A DNA stretch of 64,000 bases. It comes from Mya arenaria. Its lineage: Eukaryota > Mollusca > Bivalvia > Myida > Myidae. The DNA lies in assembly GCF_026914265.1 (NCBI RefSeq), contig NC_069130.1:14031886-14095885 (forward strand), given 5' to 3'. Within the stretch, counting starts at the first letter, position 1; the number at the start of each line of letters is the position of its first letter. The notes under the pieces are model-generated. The model saw only the letters and a program-made list of their open reading frames with translations. It had not been told where the DNA came from and did not search any database. The position numbers and the translations under genes were made by a program. Shown here one piece after another: positions 26,105 to 38,772 of this stretch.

Positions 26105-26210
26105 ATTAAAATTCGACATGTTGCATTTTATTGGGTTATGGTATGCACCCATTTTGAACAGACCCATTGCATACCATACCCCAATAAAATGCAACATGTC
26201 GAATTTTAAT
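26105..26210. repeat. Near-perfect hairpin, 43-bp arms, 20-nt loop
   Basis: Arms 26105-26147 and 26168-26210 are reverse complements with a single mismatch (GGGTTATGG against CCATACCCC). The stem carries AATAAA on both strands: on the minus strand at about 26126-26131 and on the plus strand at about 26183-26188. It lies about 200 bp 3' of the copy C stop codon and would be transcribed in that gene's 3' region. Its role as poly(A) signal or fold-back element is inference. Confidence 0.9.
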
Positions 26211-26214
26211 CCTT

Positions 26215-26330
26215 AATTAAAATTCATTGCTCTCAAGATGAACGCATTTATAACCAAATTTTCATGTCTTTCAAGATAAACATAATTATATTCAAACTTC
26301 TATTCCTCTCAAAATTAACGCATTTGCAAG
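26215..26330. repeat. Outlying units of the 43-bp minisatellite
   Basis: Two to three units (CATTGCTCTCAAGATGAACG, CATTTATAACCAAA, TATTCCTCTCAAAATTAACG) matching the array at 23500-24760, placed between the hairpin and the copy C stop codon. Confidence 0.75.
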
Positions 26331-26406
26331 CTCTTTTAGGTCAGTTGCATTGTTTTGTGTTTCTGTGCTCTAAGAGTTTGCACGTAAATAATAAAAGTAA
26401 GTCGTT

Positions 26407-29089
26407 TTATATGAAGCACTTAAATGTCATGAAGGCTTCTTTTCCAGTGGTCGTGTTTTTCGTTTTGACGAGAAGTTCTGTATGCCCGAACATAAACGTA
26501 GTTTCCATATGCTGTTGATAGAATGGAATATCGGTGGTGTTTACAAGCTTAACAGTCCCTAGCAGTTCACATCCAGGGTCTGTTGTGTACTCGGGGTTTC
26601 CATGCGTCGCTCTGTACACGGGTGTGAGGGTTAGTTTACTGGTAGGATAGCTCTCCATGGTCACCTGTTGATCCACTCTCACCTCCTCATTCACCCGCAC
26701 GTACACCTTGAAACATTTATCCAACACCCACTTTCCATTGTTCCAAACCTTCATCTCATCTGAGTGCTTCTTTTCATCAAAGTCTTTAAACACACTTGTC
26801 CCATACGTGAACCTCATAATCCTGGAAGAGACAATGGCGGGGTCGTGTCCAAACCTCACGGCACCTTTTAACACGGCGAGCCCTGCGTCTGAAGGGACGA
26901 TCAGTCTCACGCCAGCTATTTCATTCCTCATTCTCTCCTGAACGTAAGGACTTTCACCGAATCCGCCCACCAGAATAACAGTTTGCACGCGTTCCATCCT
27001 TGCTTCTGCTAAGAGTGAGTTTATATGCTGGATCAGTAGATCGATTGGACCTTTGAACCATGATTGGATCACTGTGCCAACGATTTTAAGCTTGTCCCTG
27101 CTTATTGGCTTTATAGAATTTTCCGGAATGTCCAAAGCCGCCATTCTCTCCTTTAGAGATAGTTTGAAATGTTTATCAGCAAGCTCACGTAATGAAAGAG
27201 ACAAACGAACAACAACATGAGTTGTGTTTTCGGTATCAAATGATCGTTTCTTGTGCTCGAAATCACGAGTGATATCAAAATAATCACCCATTTCCGTCTT
27301 TCGCAGGTCATTCAGAGCCTCTTTCCCGTACAACTGACCCAACATTTTCATATAATTTTCATCCACAAAGATACCTCCCCAAGGACCACCGCTGGCTTTG
27401 TGGATTTCCCTTAATGTTCCGTCTGATTCTCTCTCGTGTACGGATATATCTGCTGTTCCTCCTGCAGTTAATCGCGTAAACGTGTTAATTGTAAAAATAA
27501 CAAAGAGTTCGACTAAAACACGGGCCCAAATCCACTTGTCATGATTATTTGACACAGAAATGCTAATTTTCAAATGTTACAAAACACATAATTTGTATTA
27601 TTACTTGTCATTTGAATTGTTTTTATTACTTGTTATTTTTGCTTGTCATTTTAACTAGTTATTTTTACTAGTTATCGTTTTCTAATAGAGCATGTTTCGT
27701 CGAAATTACTGATTCGTGAGATGTAATCCAATACTCTATATACTTCGAGAGTATCACACCTATTACGTGTAGCCTGACTCTAAAATGCTTAACGTAATTC
27801 TAACCTCCAAGATCGACGACCATATACTGTGACCCTGCAATTGCTACAGCGCCCTTGACGTCCGTACCCAATGTTTCACACCAGATCGAGGCACATTCCG
27901 GCTCCAAGGCCAACTTGAGGCGACCGGGGTCGATTTCAGCCTTCACAAAAGTATATATACAGTTGTGATAAAGATATAGTAAAGTTTAACTAATATCAAC
28001 GCCAGAAGTATAGGTGATTTTGAAGAAAATAAATTAAAATCTCATGTTTTGACAACAAACTTTATATTGAACTTCCCTCTTTATGTTTCCACAAAACCAA
28101 TATGCATATGTTTAAGTTCTTAAAAAACTGCAATAAATCACAGCGATATTTTTAGGGCATACATCAACGCAAAAGGAATATGAATGACTTACTGCAACTG
28201 CTGCATCCCTCATGAACCTCTTGGCATTGTCATCCCAGATAGCGGGGACGGTTAACACGTACGATATATCTGTCTCTTCGATTCCTACCTTTTGCGTGGT
28301 AACTGCCTTAAGTAAATGTTCTCTCAGGTATTTAATCGACATAACAAACAATGGGAAAGCCTTCATCCGTTCTCCACAAACGTCCTCTACCGTAACGTCT
28401 TTCGTCAAATGCTAAAGATAACGTTACATTTTTACCAAAGAAATGAATAGGTATTACTTCATACTCTTCCTTCGTGTTGATGCTGGGTCATATTAGACTT
28501 GCATGATTTATATTGCTCTAATTGACCAATGTTAGGATAAGTGTGATGTTAAGTAATCATAAAGTGGAAAATAGTGTGGAAACTTGTTTTCACTGACCGT
28601 TCCTGACGCGTAAATGATATTTAACAGTGTGAAAGATATTTAACAGTATGCGGATTTAACTATCATATTCTTCATCAAAACATGGTGAATAACTATTCTT
28701 GTTCGAGGAAAACCAATGTGCTATCAATTATATATATTTAAATATCAAGTAAACTTGATTTGTTTATTTATAAATACCTTATTGTTATGAAGAACCATCT
28801 TAAACCTCCGAAAAAGCCTCCAGCTGTGGTGCTTATCTTCTTCAGCTAGGATAGCGTACTTGTCTTCGGCCTCAAAACCAAACTTGTCAAACTCTCCGTC
28901 TGGATTTAAGAGGACGGATGTAGGCGTCTTCAGTGACACTAGTCTCGAAGCACCACCACCTGCATACCAGTTCTGATTTGTCTGAATCTTGTTGGGGTCG
29001 TCTTGAAAGGAGTAAGCATAACCGCTGTATGTGGTTCCGAAGTCGAAAGCTGCCACAAGAAGCGTTTTGCTTTTAGCATTACTTTCCAT
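26407..29089 (-). CDS. HSPA12-like Hsp70-family protein, copy C (apparently intact)
   Basis: Four exons, 29089-28778, 28411-28193, 27940-27805 and 27458-26407, with GT/AG junctions and consistent phases encode 572 residues. This is an atypical Hsp70 with an actin-fold ATPase domain; HSPA12 proteins lack the usual Hsp70 substrate-binding domain and EEVD tail, and here the chain ends MTFKCFI. Visible motifs: phosphate-1 FDFGTTYSGY near residue 15; YVLTVPAIWDDNAK (exon 2); ALEPECASIWCETLG (residues 188-202); phosphate-2 DLGGTAD at 220-226, one glycine shorter than canonical Hsp70; GGPWGG near 246; adenosine motif ILVGGFGES at 384-392; LKGAVRFGHDPAIVSSR later, and YTTDPGCELLGT near the end. No signal peptide is seen, so cytosolic. 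The start at 29089 gives a 312-bp exon 1 identical in length to copies A and D; a GTG 15 bp upstream in frame is not used. The length is somewhat short of vertebrate HSPA12A. Expression and function are not shown by sequence. Confidence 0.93.
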
Positions 29090-29499
29090 GATTGATGAAG
29101 CCACAAGCTGCTCTTAAACAAGAAAGATAAGTAAAGATAAAAATTAGTGTAGTGGAATAGATTTTCGCCCCTCACCAAAGAGGTCGTGGTTCCTTATCTT
29201 TATCTTGGCTCTTCGACATGGACAGCAGGTGTTTGATAAAACGGCATCCAGGCCCAAATATCGAATACTTAAGTCAATTTATTTTACACATTTCAGCATG
29301 ATTCAAAATTATTTGTTTTACACAGCTGACACGCAGTTTCCGTCGATATTTATGTTAGTCAATATTCTAAAGAGAAATGATTCTTGGGCTTGAATAGAAC
29401 TTGAGTAATTGATCGACACTAATAAGTAACACTAAATTGTTCCATACATGCTTAATAACCTTAAACAGCACACATTTATCTAACAGCATAGGAGAGAAG

Positions 29500-29690
29500 A
29501 GAAATAAGAGTTTTTAAACCGTACTTTGCTGTTATTTGATAAAATAAGTTTGGATGAGGGATTGGGAAATGTCTTTATAAGGTTGATGAAATTGGGGCCA
29601 GTTATGAATTTTACCAAGACTGGAAAGTATTCCATACGAGCTAAGTAGCTTCTTCACAATCGAGCCGAAATAACTTCGTACGACTCAGAA
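29500..29690 (-). repeat. Flank segment shared with copy D, with a degenerate V-SINE-like tail
   Basis: ACTTTGCTGTTATTTG and, further on, a stretch ending CATACGAGCTAAGTAG then CACAATCGAGCCGAAATAA match the region 50875-51030 upstream of copy D. The end resembles the V-SINE central domain seen better at 38640-38765. It lies about 0.5 kb upstream of the copy C start codon. The strand given is that of copy C. Confidence 0.55.
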
Positions 29691-29795
29691 ACACAACATT
29701 AATTTAATACTTATTTGCTCAAATTAAAGTCAATTTTAGGCATTTAATAAAAGATCTGAAGTAAATTGTTTCAGTTTATACGGATCATATTAATG

Positions 29796-30700
29796 CCATT
29801 TTAATTGGTTCCGTCACGGCAAATGTGGATGTTCCGTTCAGCCACTATAATGTAACGAACGTTTATAAACGCCAATTCAAATGTTTTGTTCAGCAACTGA
29901 TATGGTAATTGGCGTTTATATCGGTCGATGCGGACATTACCTACACCAACTATTAAAACGGCAAATGCGAAAGTTTCGTTCAGAAATTTTATGTAATGGA
30001 CGTTGATTACGGTCAATGCGGACGTTCCATTAAGACACTATTAATTAATGGAAGGTAATAGGGCTAAATAACAATAATAAAATAACAGCTATTTTTATGT
30101 GATAGACGTTTTTTACGGCCAATAAGGACATTTAAAGGTCATGATTAGTCCTAGTTTTATTTACAACTACAATGTAATTTAAGTTTTACATGACCATAAA
30201 GGAAAAAAAAACATATGGCCACTGTTATGTAATTTATGTTTTTATGGCAAAAGTGGACGTTTTCTACGGCCTCTATTTCTTGTATCTTAAAGAGGTTTCT
30301 TATGGCAACAAAGTACGTTTTCATGGCCTCTGTCATGTAAAAGACAAATATAAATGCCGAAGTGGACTTTCGTACGGTCACTTTTATGTATCGATCGAAC
30401 GTATCACTGACATTAATGTGCGATGGACCTTGCTTATGGAGGTTTTTTATCACGGCATCTATTATGTAACGAACATGTATTGTGAACTTTCTTAAAGCCC
30501 CTGTTATGTAAATGTCGGTTCTTGCGGTTAGTAAAACTCAATAGTAATAAGCATTTACCATTACTTTTAAGGAAGTTCGTTACGTCGAATATTATGTAAT
30601 GGCTGTTTATTGTGGCAAAGTGGACTTAAATACGGTCCCTGTTATGAAGTAGACGTTAATTGTGCCCAAAGTGGACATTTCATACGGCTATTATTATGAG
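29796..30700. repeat. Degenerate tandem array, unit about 60 bp
   Basis: Diverged units with the order TTATGTAATGGACGTTTAT, TACGGCCAAAGTGGAC, GTTCCATACGGCCACTA. About 13-15 units. Open frames at 30157-30495 on both strands are artefacts of the repeat. A related array lies at 52250-52630, upstream of copy D. Confidence 0.85.
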
Positions 30701-31304
30701 ATTCACAACTCCCAAAATATTTCTTTTTTAGTTTTCGTTGTTTCATTTCACGGAATTCGGAATTGCATTAATACATTTGAATTGGCTTTGGACATGTCTT
30801 TATTGATAAAAAAATGACCTTAATCATCAAAGGTATACTGATGTTAATAATTTTGTACAGTGATTCCATGAAAAGTAGTTCGTATGAGTATGCATAAGCG
30901 TAATTTGCATACCAAGATGATTTATCAGGAAAAGAAAGACGGTTATATGTGTAGTTTAATCCAACCAGAATGCAGCTTTAAAGCTCAAAACATTAGCTGA
31001 TAGTTTCACCAATTTTAGTCTTCAGACAGAAAACATGTGCGTGAACGATGTTTACAAGACGCACTTGTGGGGAAAATTTCATTGCAGTAAACGACGAAAT
31101 AATGATAATATTAGCTATTGTAATTGGAACGCAAAAAAATGACAGACGTCTCAATATTGACGTCAGTTGTCTACTTTAAAAACTTCTAGTTTCAAAACTG
31201 TTAAGAGTATTGAAAATATAAAAACGTTCCTTGATTAGACATATGCAGTTTTATTTGTATACCAGTTTTCGGACATAACCTCGAAAAATCTCTCAGGGTC
31301 GCGT
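30701..31304. other. AT-rich stretch, no gene seen
   Basis: Nothing recognisable between the 60-bp and 10-bp arrays. Confidence 0.4.
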
Positions 31305-31495
31305 TCCACCTTACGTGGCTTTTCGTGGCTTTTCGTGACTTTATGTGGCTTTACTTGACTTGAGGTGGCTTAAATTGGCTTGACGTGACTTTACGTGGCT
31401 TTACGATGCTTTACGTGGCTTTACGTGGCTTTTCGTGGCATTTTATGGCTTTACGCGGTTATTCATTGCATTTCGATGCTTAACGTGGCTTTTCA
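31305..31495. repeat. 10-bp minisatellite (TTTACGTGGC)
   Basis: About 18 units of TTTACGTGGC with substitutions (TTTTCGTGGC, TTTACTTGAC and so on), clear to the eye and confined to this stretch. Confidence 0.92.
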
Positions 31496-33436
31496 CACAA
31501 TGGTTATACCTCTTTTATATAAAAAATGTACTGTTGTTTTCCAAACAATGTTAAAATTTAGTATCCATTGATCTATTGCCGTGGCTAGCCTGTTTTCAGA
31601 TATATATAACGATTTACTTCTTGGATACTTTGCAAGTTTATTGGTAAAAAAAAATGCATTCAAGTGAAAAAAAAATTATTGATTGGTTAATGTTTAATCA
31701 ACAAAAGATTGGACTACGTGTTCTTACTTCAATTAACAATGGAAAATCAGAACTTTGAAATTATTTTCCTTGCCTCTTGTTATTAGGATTGCCTCAGTTT
31801 TACTTTATAATTTATAAGGTAAGCACTTTGAAACAGGTTTCATATACTCCAATATTAAGGGTTTCTTATTTGAATCTCTAGAACTCATACCCTACTTAAA
31901 CCTATAGCTAGGATAGATACTTCGATATGCAACCTCTTGAGTAAAACCCGCCACTGGAACAAGCAATGTTTAAACTCCATTAGACATATCAAAATATATG
32001 TAACCTTAGCAGTAGTTATTTATTATTTTTTCAGTAATGGCAGCCAACACAATAATCACCAATAATCGGCGACCTGCTGTATTTATACACATTTGGAAAC
32101 GTGATCAGGCGTCAAACTGGATGAACTTGTCCATTTTAACGTTAGTTCATTTTTCATAGCGGAATCATTATATTATTTTGGGTTTTCAAATTTTAACCAA
32201 GACTTAACAAATCCTTATTTGTTGTACAATACATAGTTATACGATTAAAACCTCAATATCGATATATGCGCTGCAGTTATAACAACCCGTTTGAATTGAT
32301 AAAAACTGTAATATATTTTAAAAATAGCGGCGTTTTCACATTAGTGCAGCACTCAACAGTTTTCGAAAAAAAAAACATTCGTACAAATGTGCTACACTTT
32401 TAAACCGCATTGATGGCTTCCTGATGATTGTTTTTGTAACAAATTAATTCAATTTACATTAAAAGGGAATTTTCTGAGATTGTTTTTTCTACAATATCTA
32501 ATGAAAACTGTGTTTAGATATTTCTTTTTCATTTTAAATGCATTAGTTCCATGATTATTATTGTGACACACTTCGTAAGACACTGATGAAATCTAAATTC
32601 CTTTAAAAAATAGGGATATTTGTCTGTAAGAAATTAAAAAGCGATCATAGATCAAACAACTTAAATAATTACTTTCTTTCAACTGAGAAGAACAACAACT
32701 ACAGCTCATTTTATAATAGTGTTTGAAAGGTAAACCAATTTCACTATGTTTTTAATTTTAACATGTATGTTGACATAACACTTCACACTAGGTAGTGTAT
32801 TTGATATTTTACTTAATCTTATCTGTACTACCTAAGATTTTTTATGTGAAATGAAAACAAGTGTTTTGTCATGTGTAGTTATTTCACATCCTATTTTGCG
32901 ACTTTAAAATAAAATTGTGAACGTTTTTTAAATAGTTGTGTGCATTTCTTTTACGTCTTAATTCACTTTGCGTGTGGGTGTACTTTCAATTTCGCTAAAC
33001 GGATAAAGGTAGTTTTCGCAAAATTGTACTGCATGATGTATATAGGTATTCGTCTTATCTGTGTGTTTAAATGATTCGCCCACTTTTAAAATGTTATCAT
33101 TATTTACAATATTTTAAAAACATGTAATAAATTAATAAATAATTATAAATTATTATTTTAAAGCGTTGACGAAATAATTCATTTATTTTGATCAAATATT
33201 TGTGATCAGCATGTGGATCGGCGGCGCAATATATCGATTGTGAATATCAGCAAATTATATACTTTCTGTTGTGTGAACAGTCATTTAAACTTTATAGACA
33301 TTTGAAAATCCAAAAACCATCACTTAAAGTCATTTGATAAGGAAACCAATAAACGATTAAATGATTATGGACGTTTTGATCCTTGTTCGCAATTAGTTGG
33401 CAGCGAGATAATTGTGCTATTTCACTATAGGGTTAA
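31496..33436. other. AT-rich stretch, no gene seen
   Basis: No open frame above 60 codons, no tandem structure and no recognisable element. Confidence 0.5.
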
Positions 33437-33510
33437 TCTATCAATCAATCAAACATCCAATCAATCAACCAACCAATTTATCAATCAATCACATCATATC
33501 CATCAATCAG
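33437..33510. repeat. (ATCA)n-type microsatellite
   Basis: Imperfect run of TCAATCAATC units broken by CATCC and CCAACC variants. Confidence 0.8.
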
Positions 33511-34342
33511 ACAATGTCTGGTCGCTTCTTAATGATATTGAATACAATTTGACAAAATAGAACCTTATATTTATTTTATTGTTGCAAAGATGCAAATATG
33601 TAACTTAAGAAATAAACAACCTGTTGATTGGATAGTGTCAAACAGTTGCCACCTGAATTCATTAATAATGTTTTTAAACTTTGTGAAAACCCTTGAAAGT
33701 GATTATATCTTCCTTAGCTCTCAGAACAACTCTGTATTATGCTTGCTTTATTTTGAGCATTGAACGATTTAAAAATGGACATTCGAATTAGTAATTGTTG
33801 ACTAGGTCGTCTGGACAATTTTCACAAAATAAACAAAGTCAATTTATTAAAATACATTGCGTTTTAAAAGACAAATCAGCATATCTCTTATGAAATATTC
33901 CTTTGTGAGATTTGCTTATCACCAAAAGAAATGTATGTTTAACTGCTGAACAATATTGTGCCTCAAATTCAAATAAAAAATAAAACGCTTCAATTGTTGA
34001 CACTGCCATGCCACAATTGCATTCTGGAAGGCTCTTTAATGTTTTGTATACTTTAAATGATCAATTGAAAGCAATTTACATTTTAAGTTTGTGTCCTTTT
34101 TGACAAAAGTACTTTTTGCTGAGTAAAAGAGGGAAAAGCAATTCTGTCGGGAATCTATCTCTATACATCTCGCGGAAGTTAAGGACAACGGCTCTTCAAA
34201 TTGAAGGGTTGCATAATCACAGGGATAATACAAAACAAAGCCTAAATGATTGTAATAAGGCTATCTTTCAAATACCATTGGGCCAAACAGATAAAGATAT
34301 CGCGTGAGCGGTTTTCGAACTTTTTCAACCCTTCTTATCATA
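33511..34342. other. AT-rich stretch, no gene seen
   Basis: Two opposed short frames near 34036-34307 have no recognisable product. Confidence 0.4.
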
Positions 34343-34953
34343 TGAGCCGCATTGCGCGATTTTGGGCCTTCGGACATATATTTGCTATTATTATGTTTTA
34401 TGGCATTTGAATTAAATGATATTTTAGGAAGAAATTCTGAAAATTTCATGATGATATCATTTAAATTGCGTAAGATACCTGTTTATAAGTGAGACCATGT
34501 ATTGCGCATTTTGAATACTAAATTTGACGTCATTCACATGACGTCGTTACGAAAGCACATAGTTCAAATGGCGTTCAAAATTAACGTATCAATATTACTA
34601 CTAGCTTATAATTTAAATGATTTTCTTAAGAAAGAATCTTTTAGGAACATACATTAAGATAAAAATGCTAAATCATTTTTGTATTTTTAATACATTTGGC
34701 CGTTTTAAACACAAAATATTAATGCAGTCAAAATACGTCCGGACGAAATCCATGGTTGTTATGGAAACATGAGTAAGCCAATGGTCATAAATCGTCGAGA
34801 AAATGATGCACCAATGACAAATCTTTAAAAGAAAGAAGTTTGGAAGAAATTGATAAACATAGAAAAAAAACACAATATATGGCACTTTTTATTCATGATT
34901 ATTTCATTCATAATAATGATGCCCGAAGGCCCAAAATCGCACGATGCGGCTCA
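34343..34953. mobile_element. MITE-like element with about 33-bp inverted ends, TA-flanked
   Basis: The left end TGAGCCGCATTGCGCGATTT continuing TGGGCCTTCGG is inverted at the right end (CCGAAGGCCCAAAATCGCAC continuing GATGCGGCTCA) with few differences. The dinucleotide TA flanks both ends, as expected for Tc1/mariner-type insertion, though TA is common in this AT-rich sequence. The roughly 550-bp interior has no transposase. The superfamily assignment is inference. Confidence 0.78.
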
Positions 34954-37900
34954 TATACGTTTGCATACTTCCTTGTATTATATTTTAAGTAAATCAAGTG
35001 TTCATTCCCATCTACGCTTAATTTGATAACAAACAGATTTTTGTTATTCGATGAATATCAATTGCTAGTGTTATAAGAAAATAATCATTTACTCGTATAA
35101 AAGTTAATCTATTTTGCATGTTTTATTCAGTCTTAATTCATTTTTTGGAGCTACTAATTTAAGAATTGAACATTTTTTTCTGCGTATCATTGACGAATGA
35201 AGTATCGGAAAATGTACACCTAATTTTCATAAACACGTGACGTCATAGGTTGTAAATAGAAAGTAGCCTGGTTATTAACATTAATAAACTGATTTGCATA
35301 CACGAATGTTTCATAGAGAAATAAATGAATGTCACATGGATTGTTTAAAACAATAGGATTTAAACATTTAAACATTTACTCGCACCTGCTTAAAGTTGAT
35401 ATTATATAAATATAGTTAACTATATATATCATAAACTTGGATATACACAATATCCGGACTAAATCTCTTCGAACATCAAACAAATCTGAAAACACTTTTA
35501 TCATACAAGATATCCTTTTTTTATGCTAGGTTTATTTTGCAGCCCAAAAAGGTCAAGACGGAAAATTTGAACAACATTTTTTTTTATCTCGAAAATTATC
35601 TGTATTTTACCATGCCACAATTAATAATATATGTAAACTGATTACTGCTTGATTATTAACAAAATGTTGTAGCACTTACATGATAAGATTTAAAGATATT
35701 GAAAACAGTCATATATCCCATGAGTGTGTACAATGAACGTATTTTAATTAGATAACGGACAACAAATATTAACATTTAATTAATATGGTATTATAAAACA
35801 TCTCATTTATGCAAAGGAATTGTTGAAAGTCGGGCAAACGTGTCAAATCTTCGACTCTATGATTATAAGCAGCCATATATACAATAAAAATATTCACTTG
35901 CAAATGCCATGTATACATTATGCTTTAAAATAGCTTTATTTTTTATTAAACAATCATTATTGAATATCTAAGGCATAAATATTTCTACAAAACAGGTAAT
36001 ACGTACCTGCGAAAATATCCTTGGGCAAAAGTAAACCTCCGCCGACAATATGGCCCAGACAGATTAGAAATCAGGTTATCTTAAATCGATCTTTGAAAAC
36101 CCGAGCAATTTAGTTCCTCGTTCGTCAAATTTATCTTATTTACACAAATCAATTATTTTATGTTGTGTAAATAAAACTTCATAGACGAGCAGATAAATCA
36201 CAATCAAGTCCACATTAGTGAGGAAAATATTTAAGTCAATGTAAAAGCAAATATACACTAATTATATGTTTTAGTCAGTTGTCCAGTTTAAATCCTTTTG
36301 ATTAACCAAAATGTTTTAGAATGCATGTTCACGAAAGGGCAACCAACGGACAAATATATAGATGAAGCATTCTGTCATAGACAGTGTTGCTCTTACCGTT
36401 GTCAGTGTCTCTATGGAAACGAAACACTTCTACCTCTAGTTGGGTAATAAGGAGTATTCAATTTTTACTTATATTTCTTTTCATTTTTGAATATTAAACG
36501 TTAGGAATAGAAGTACAGCAATGAAACTCTGGCAAGATGCCAATATAATTTGTCATTTAAGTGGTGAGGCGGATTAACATGCTTAAATATAAGGGTCATT
36601 TAGATAATATGTTCCGATATTATGAAATGAATAGAGTATGATACTGTGCTGATTTACAACCGCTCAGAGAAAAGCTTTGCAGTCTAGGTCATCAACCTAC
36701 AAAGGGAAATAGCATAGCATAGGAATAACTGTGTTGAAATGTTGCATTTTTGGAATTTAAGACGGTATATACGGTTTTTAATTGTAGCAAATATAATTCA
36801 CGGTGAATGCTTTACAGTGGCTTTCAAACATGGATGTGCAATGTGATTATTCCTGTTCAACCCTAAGTTTATTGCATACATTTGTGATAGTTGATGCTGT
36901 CCCGTTCCTCAAAGCCGCTGCAGTTTTTTGACCGATTTGCATAGGACGATTAGTCTAATACGCTGAAGAAATAGTTCCATAGTCCATAACGACAATTGAC
37001 CAATAAATATAATATGTTAACTATTGTGTGTATTTATATATATAAAATGATACAACCCCTACTCGGTAAGCCTTCTCTTTGCATAAAATTTAAAAAGCTA
37101 CTAGGATTCCTTTTTGAAACATGACCTACATTATGTATGCATATTTATAGACTTCCGAAGAGGAATCACGCATGTCCGTACAAGAATGTAATGATTAATT
37201 CAAATTTGAGTTGCTTCCCTAAGACGAAAAATTCGGCGATAACTTCACCGTTTTTAGGTTTTACCATTTGCATTTTCGAAAATTAAACTTAAAATACAGC
37301 AATTCATGGTATTTGTATAATTTTTCAGAGGTTTTATACTTTATAATGACAAATCAATAATGTCGTCTAATAGTGCAAGGTATAAGGAAAATCCTTACAG
37401 GGCCTCATGTAAATGAGCGCGCGCGTGATGACGTCATCCCCGCGTGCAACTTACAAGGTCAGAAGTGTAAACAATGATTATTTGGGTCGAATTCCACATA
37501 CTTCTTACATTTGAACGCAGAAAACAGCTGACTGGTTTAAGTGGGTGGGCAAAAAAGTGGTACGGGCGAATAATAGGTCGCTAACAAGTACACACCATTT
37601 GATAACATATTATAAATGATTATATGTTTAGCTACATAGCTACAGACAGAGTGTGGGTGCGAGTGAGATTTGACTCCTAGCTATTGTGAGACATACATAA
37701 GTTTGGAATATTCTTTAAAATTTATTCTTTTTAAGCGTACTGGTTCGATACTGTTTGACAGTGAAACATTACCAACGTCTTCAAATAACTGGTCTGTTGC
37801 TAGCTCTTTTGTAAACATGCGTTCTGATAAATACGGTTGAAAAAAGGTATTCAAAATTGTCAACTGAACAGCAATACAACTAAGTGTATCTTTGATAATA

Positions 37901-38574
37901 TTAAACGTGACATAAAAATGAATTTGCATGAAACCATCATTTGCAAGGGATAACGCAAGCGTATATATTATTGCTTATACACGATGAGTTCCAGATTCTG
38001 CACTTTTTGGTGCCATAGCATAATTCTAAACATTATATATCTGAACGAAATGGGTCAGGTGTATTTACATCTTTTGTATCTAATAGTGCCACTTAGCTTT
38101 TGTAGGATCAACCTAATAATGTTTTATCATGTAACGGATTCAAGAGGTATGTTTTATAACCCGATGCCGATTGGATTGCTCATGTTGTTGCCTGCCTGGT
38201 GCTTTAACAAAACATTATTGTTTTTTACTCAAACATTATTCCTATTTCAAGAAAAAAAAATAATTTTAAAACTAGTGTCATTTTACTGGAAAGAAAGAAG
38301 TAGAGTTGCTATCAGGCTTCGGGTTAGCGTTCTGATTTGCATGTGATTATATCGAATCAGCGCTCGCTAGTTATTTGATTCTTTGTAATTATCGTTAACA
38401 TATAGATAAATTAGGATACGGTTGATCCCGATGATTTAAACGGCAAATTAAAGTTTAAGGATTGTTGTTTGCGATACATACACATGTTGACAAGTACGCT
38501 CAGCTGGTAACTCTAAATGAACACCAATCGCTTTTTTGTACAGTTGTAATGTAAGAATTTGAAACCGAATTGAG
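34954..38574. other. AT-rich stretch, no gene seen
   Basis: A GC-richer spot at 37415-37450 holds GCGCGCGCGTGATGACGTCA, with a perfect palindromic cAMP-response-type TGACGTCA. No exon adjoins it. The 120-codon frame at 37984-38346 is not recognised and has no splice context. Confidence 0.4.
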
Positions 38575-38772
38575 TTTTTTCGAACTGTGACAAGTGTCGT
38601 TCCAACGCAGAGACACTTGCAGTTTTGTGAGGTCGTGGGTTTGATCCCCACTAGGGGAACTTTCTCATTGCCTCTCAAAAAGGACAGAGTACTGGTTTCT
38701 ACTCAGGACACGAGCTCGATAGTGATTCTATAAGCCCAGCTTTCGTCACGATCGGGCTTAAATAAAATAATA
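38575..38772 (+). mobile_element. tRNA-derived SINE with V-SINE-like central domain
   Basis: A Pol III box B-like GTGGGTTTGATCCCCAC sits at 38633-38649. It is followed by a conserved-looking body (GTACTGGTTTCTACTCAGGA, then GATAGTGATTCTATAAGCCC and CACGATCGGGCTTAAATAAA) and a short T/A-rich tail. From memory of molluscan SINEs of the V superfamily (RUDI type) this body is familiar. The box A region is degenerate. Orientation is plus. Diverged matches lie upstream of copies C and D. Confidence 0.65.

Noticed and set aside
29090..29104. Five-residue upstream extension of copy C from position 29104
   Set aside because: It begins with GTG, not ATG. The ATG at 29089 gives exon 1 the same 312-bp length as copies A and D.
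28100..29500. Heat-shock elements upstream of copy C
   Set aside because: Isolated GAA and TTC triplets occur, but I could not see a convincing array of three alternating nGAAn units.
37415..37450. Palindromic TGACGTCA site as a promoter
   Set aside because: A perfect CRE-type palindrome is there, but no exon, transcript start or gene adjoins it.
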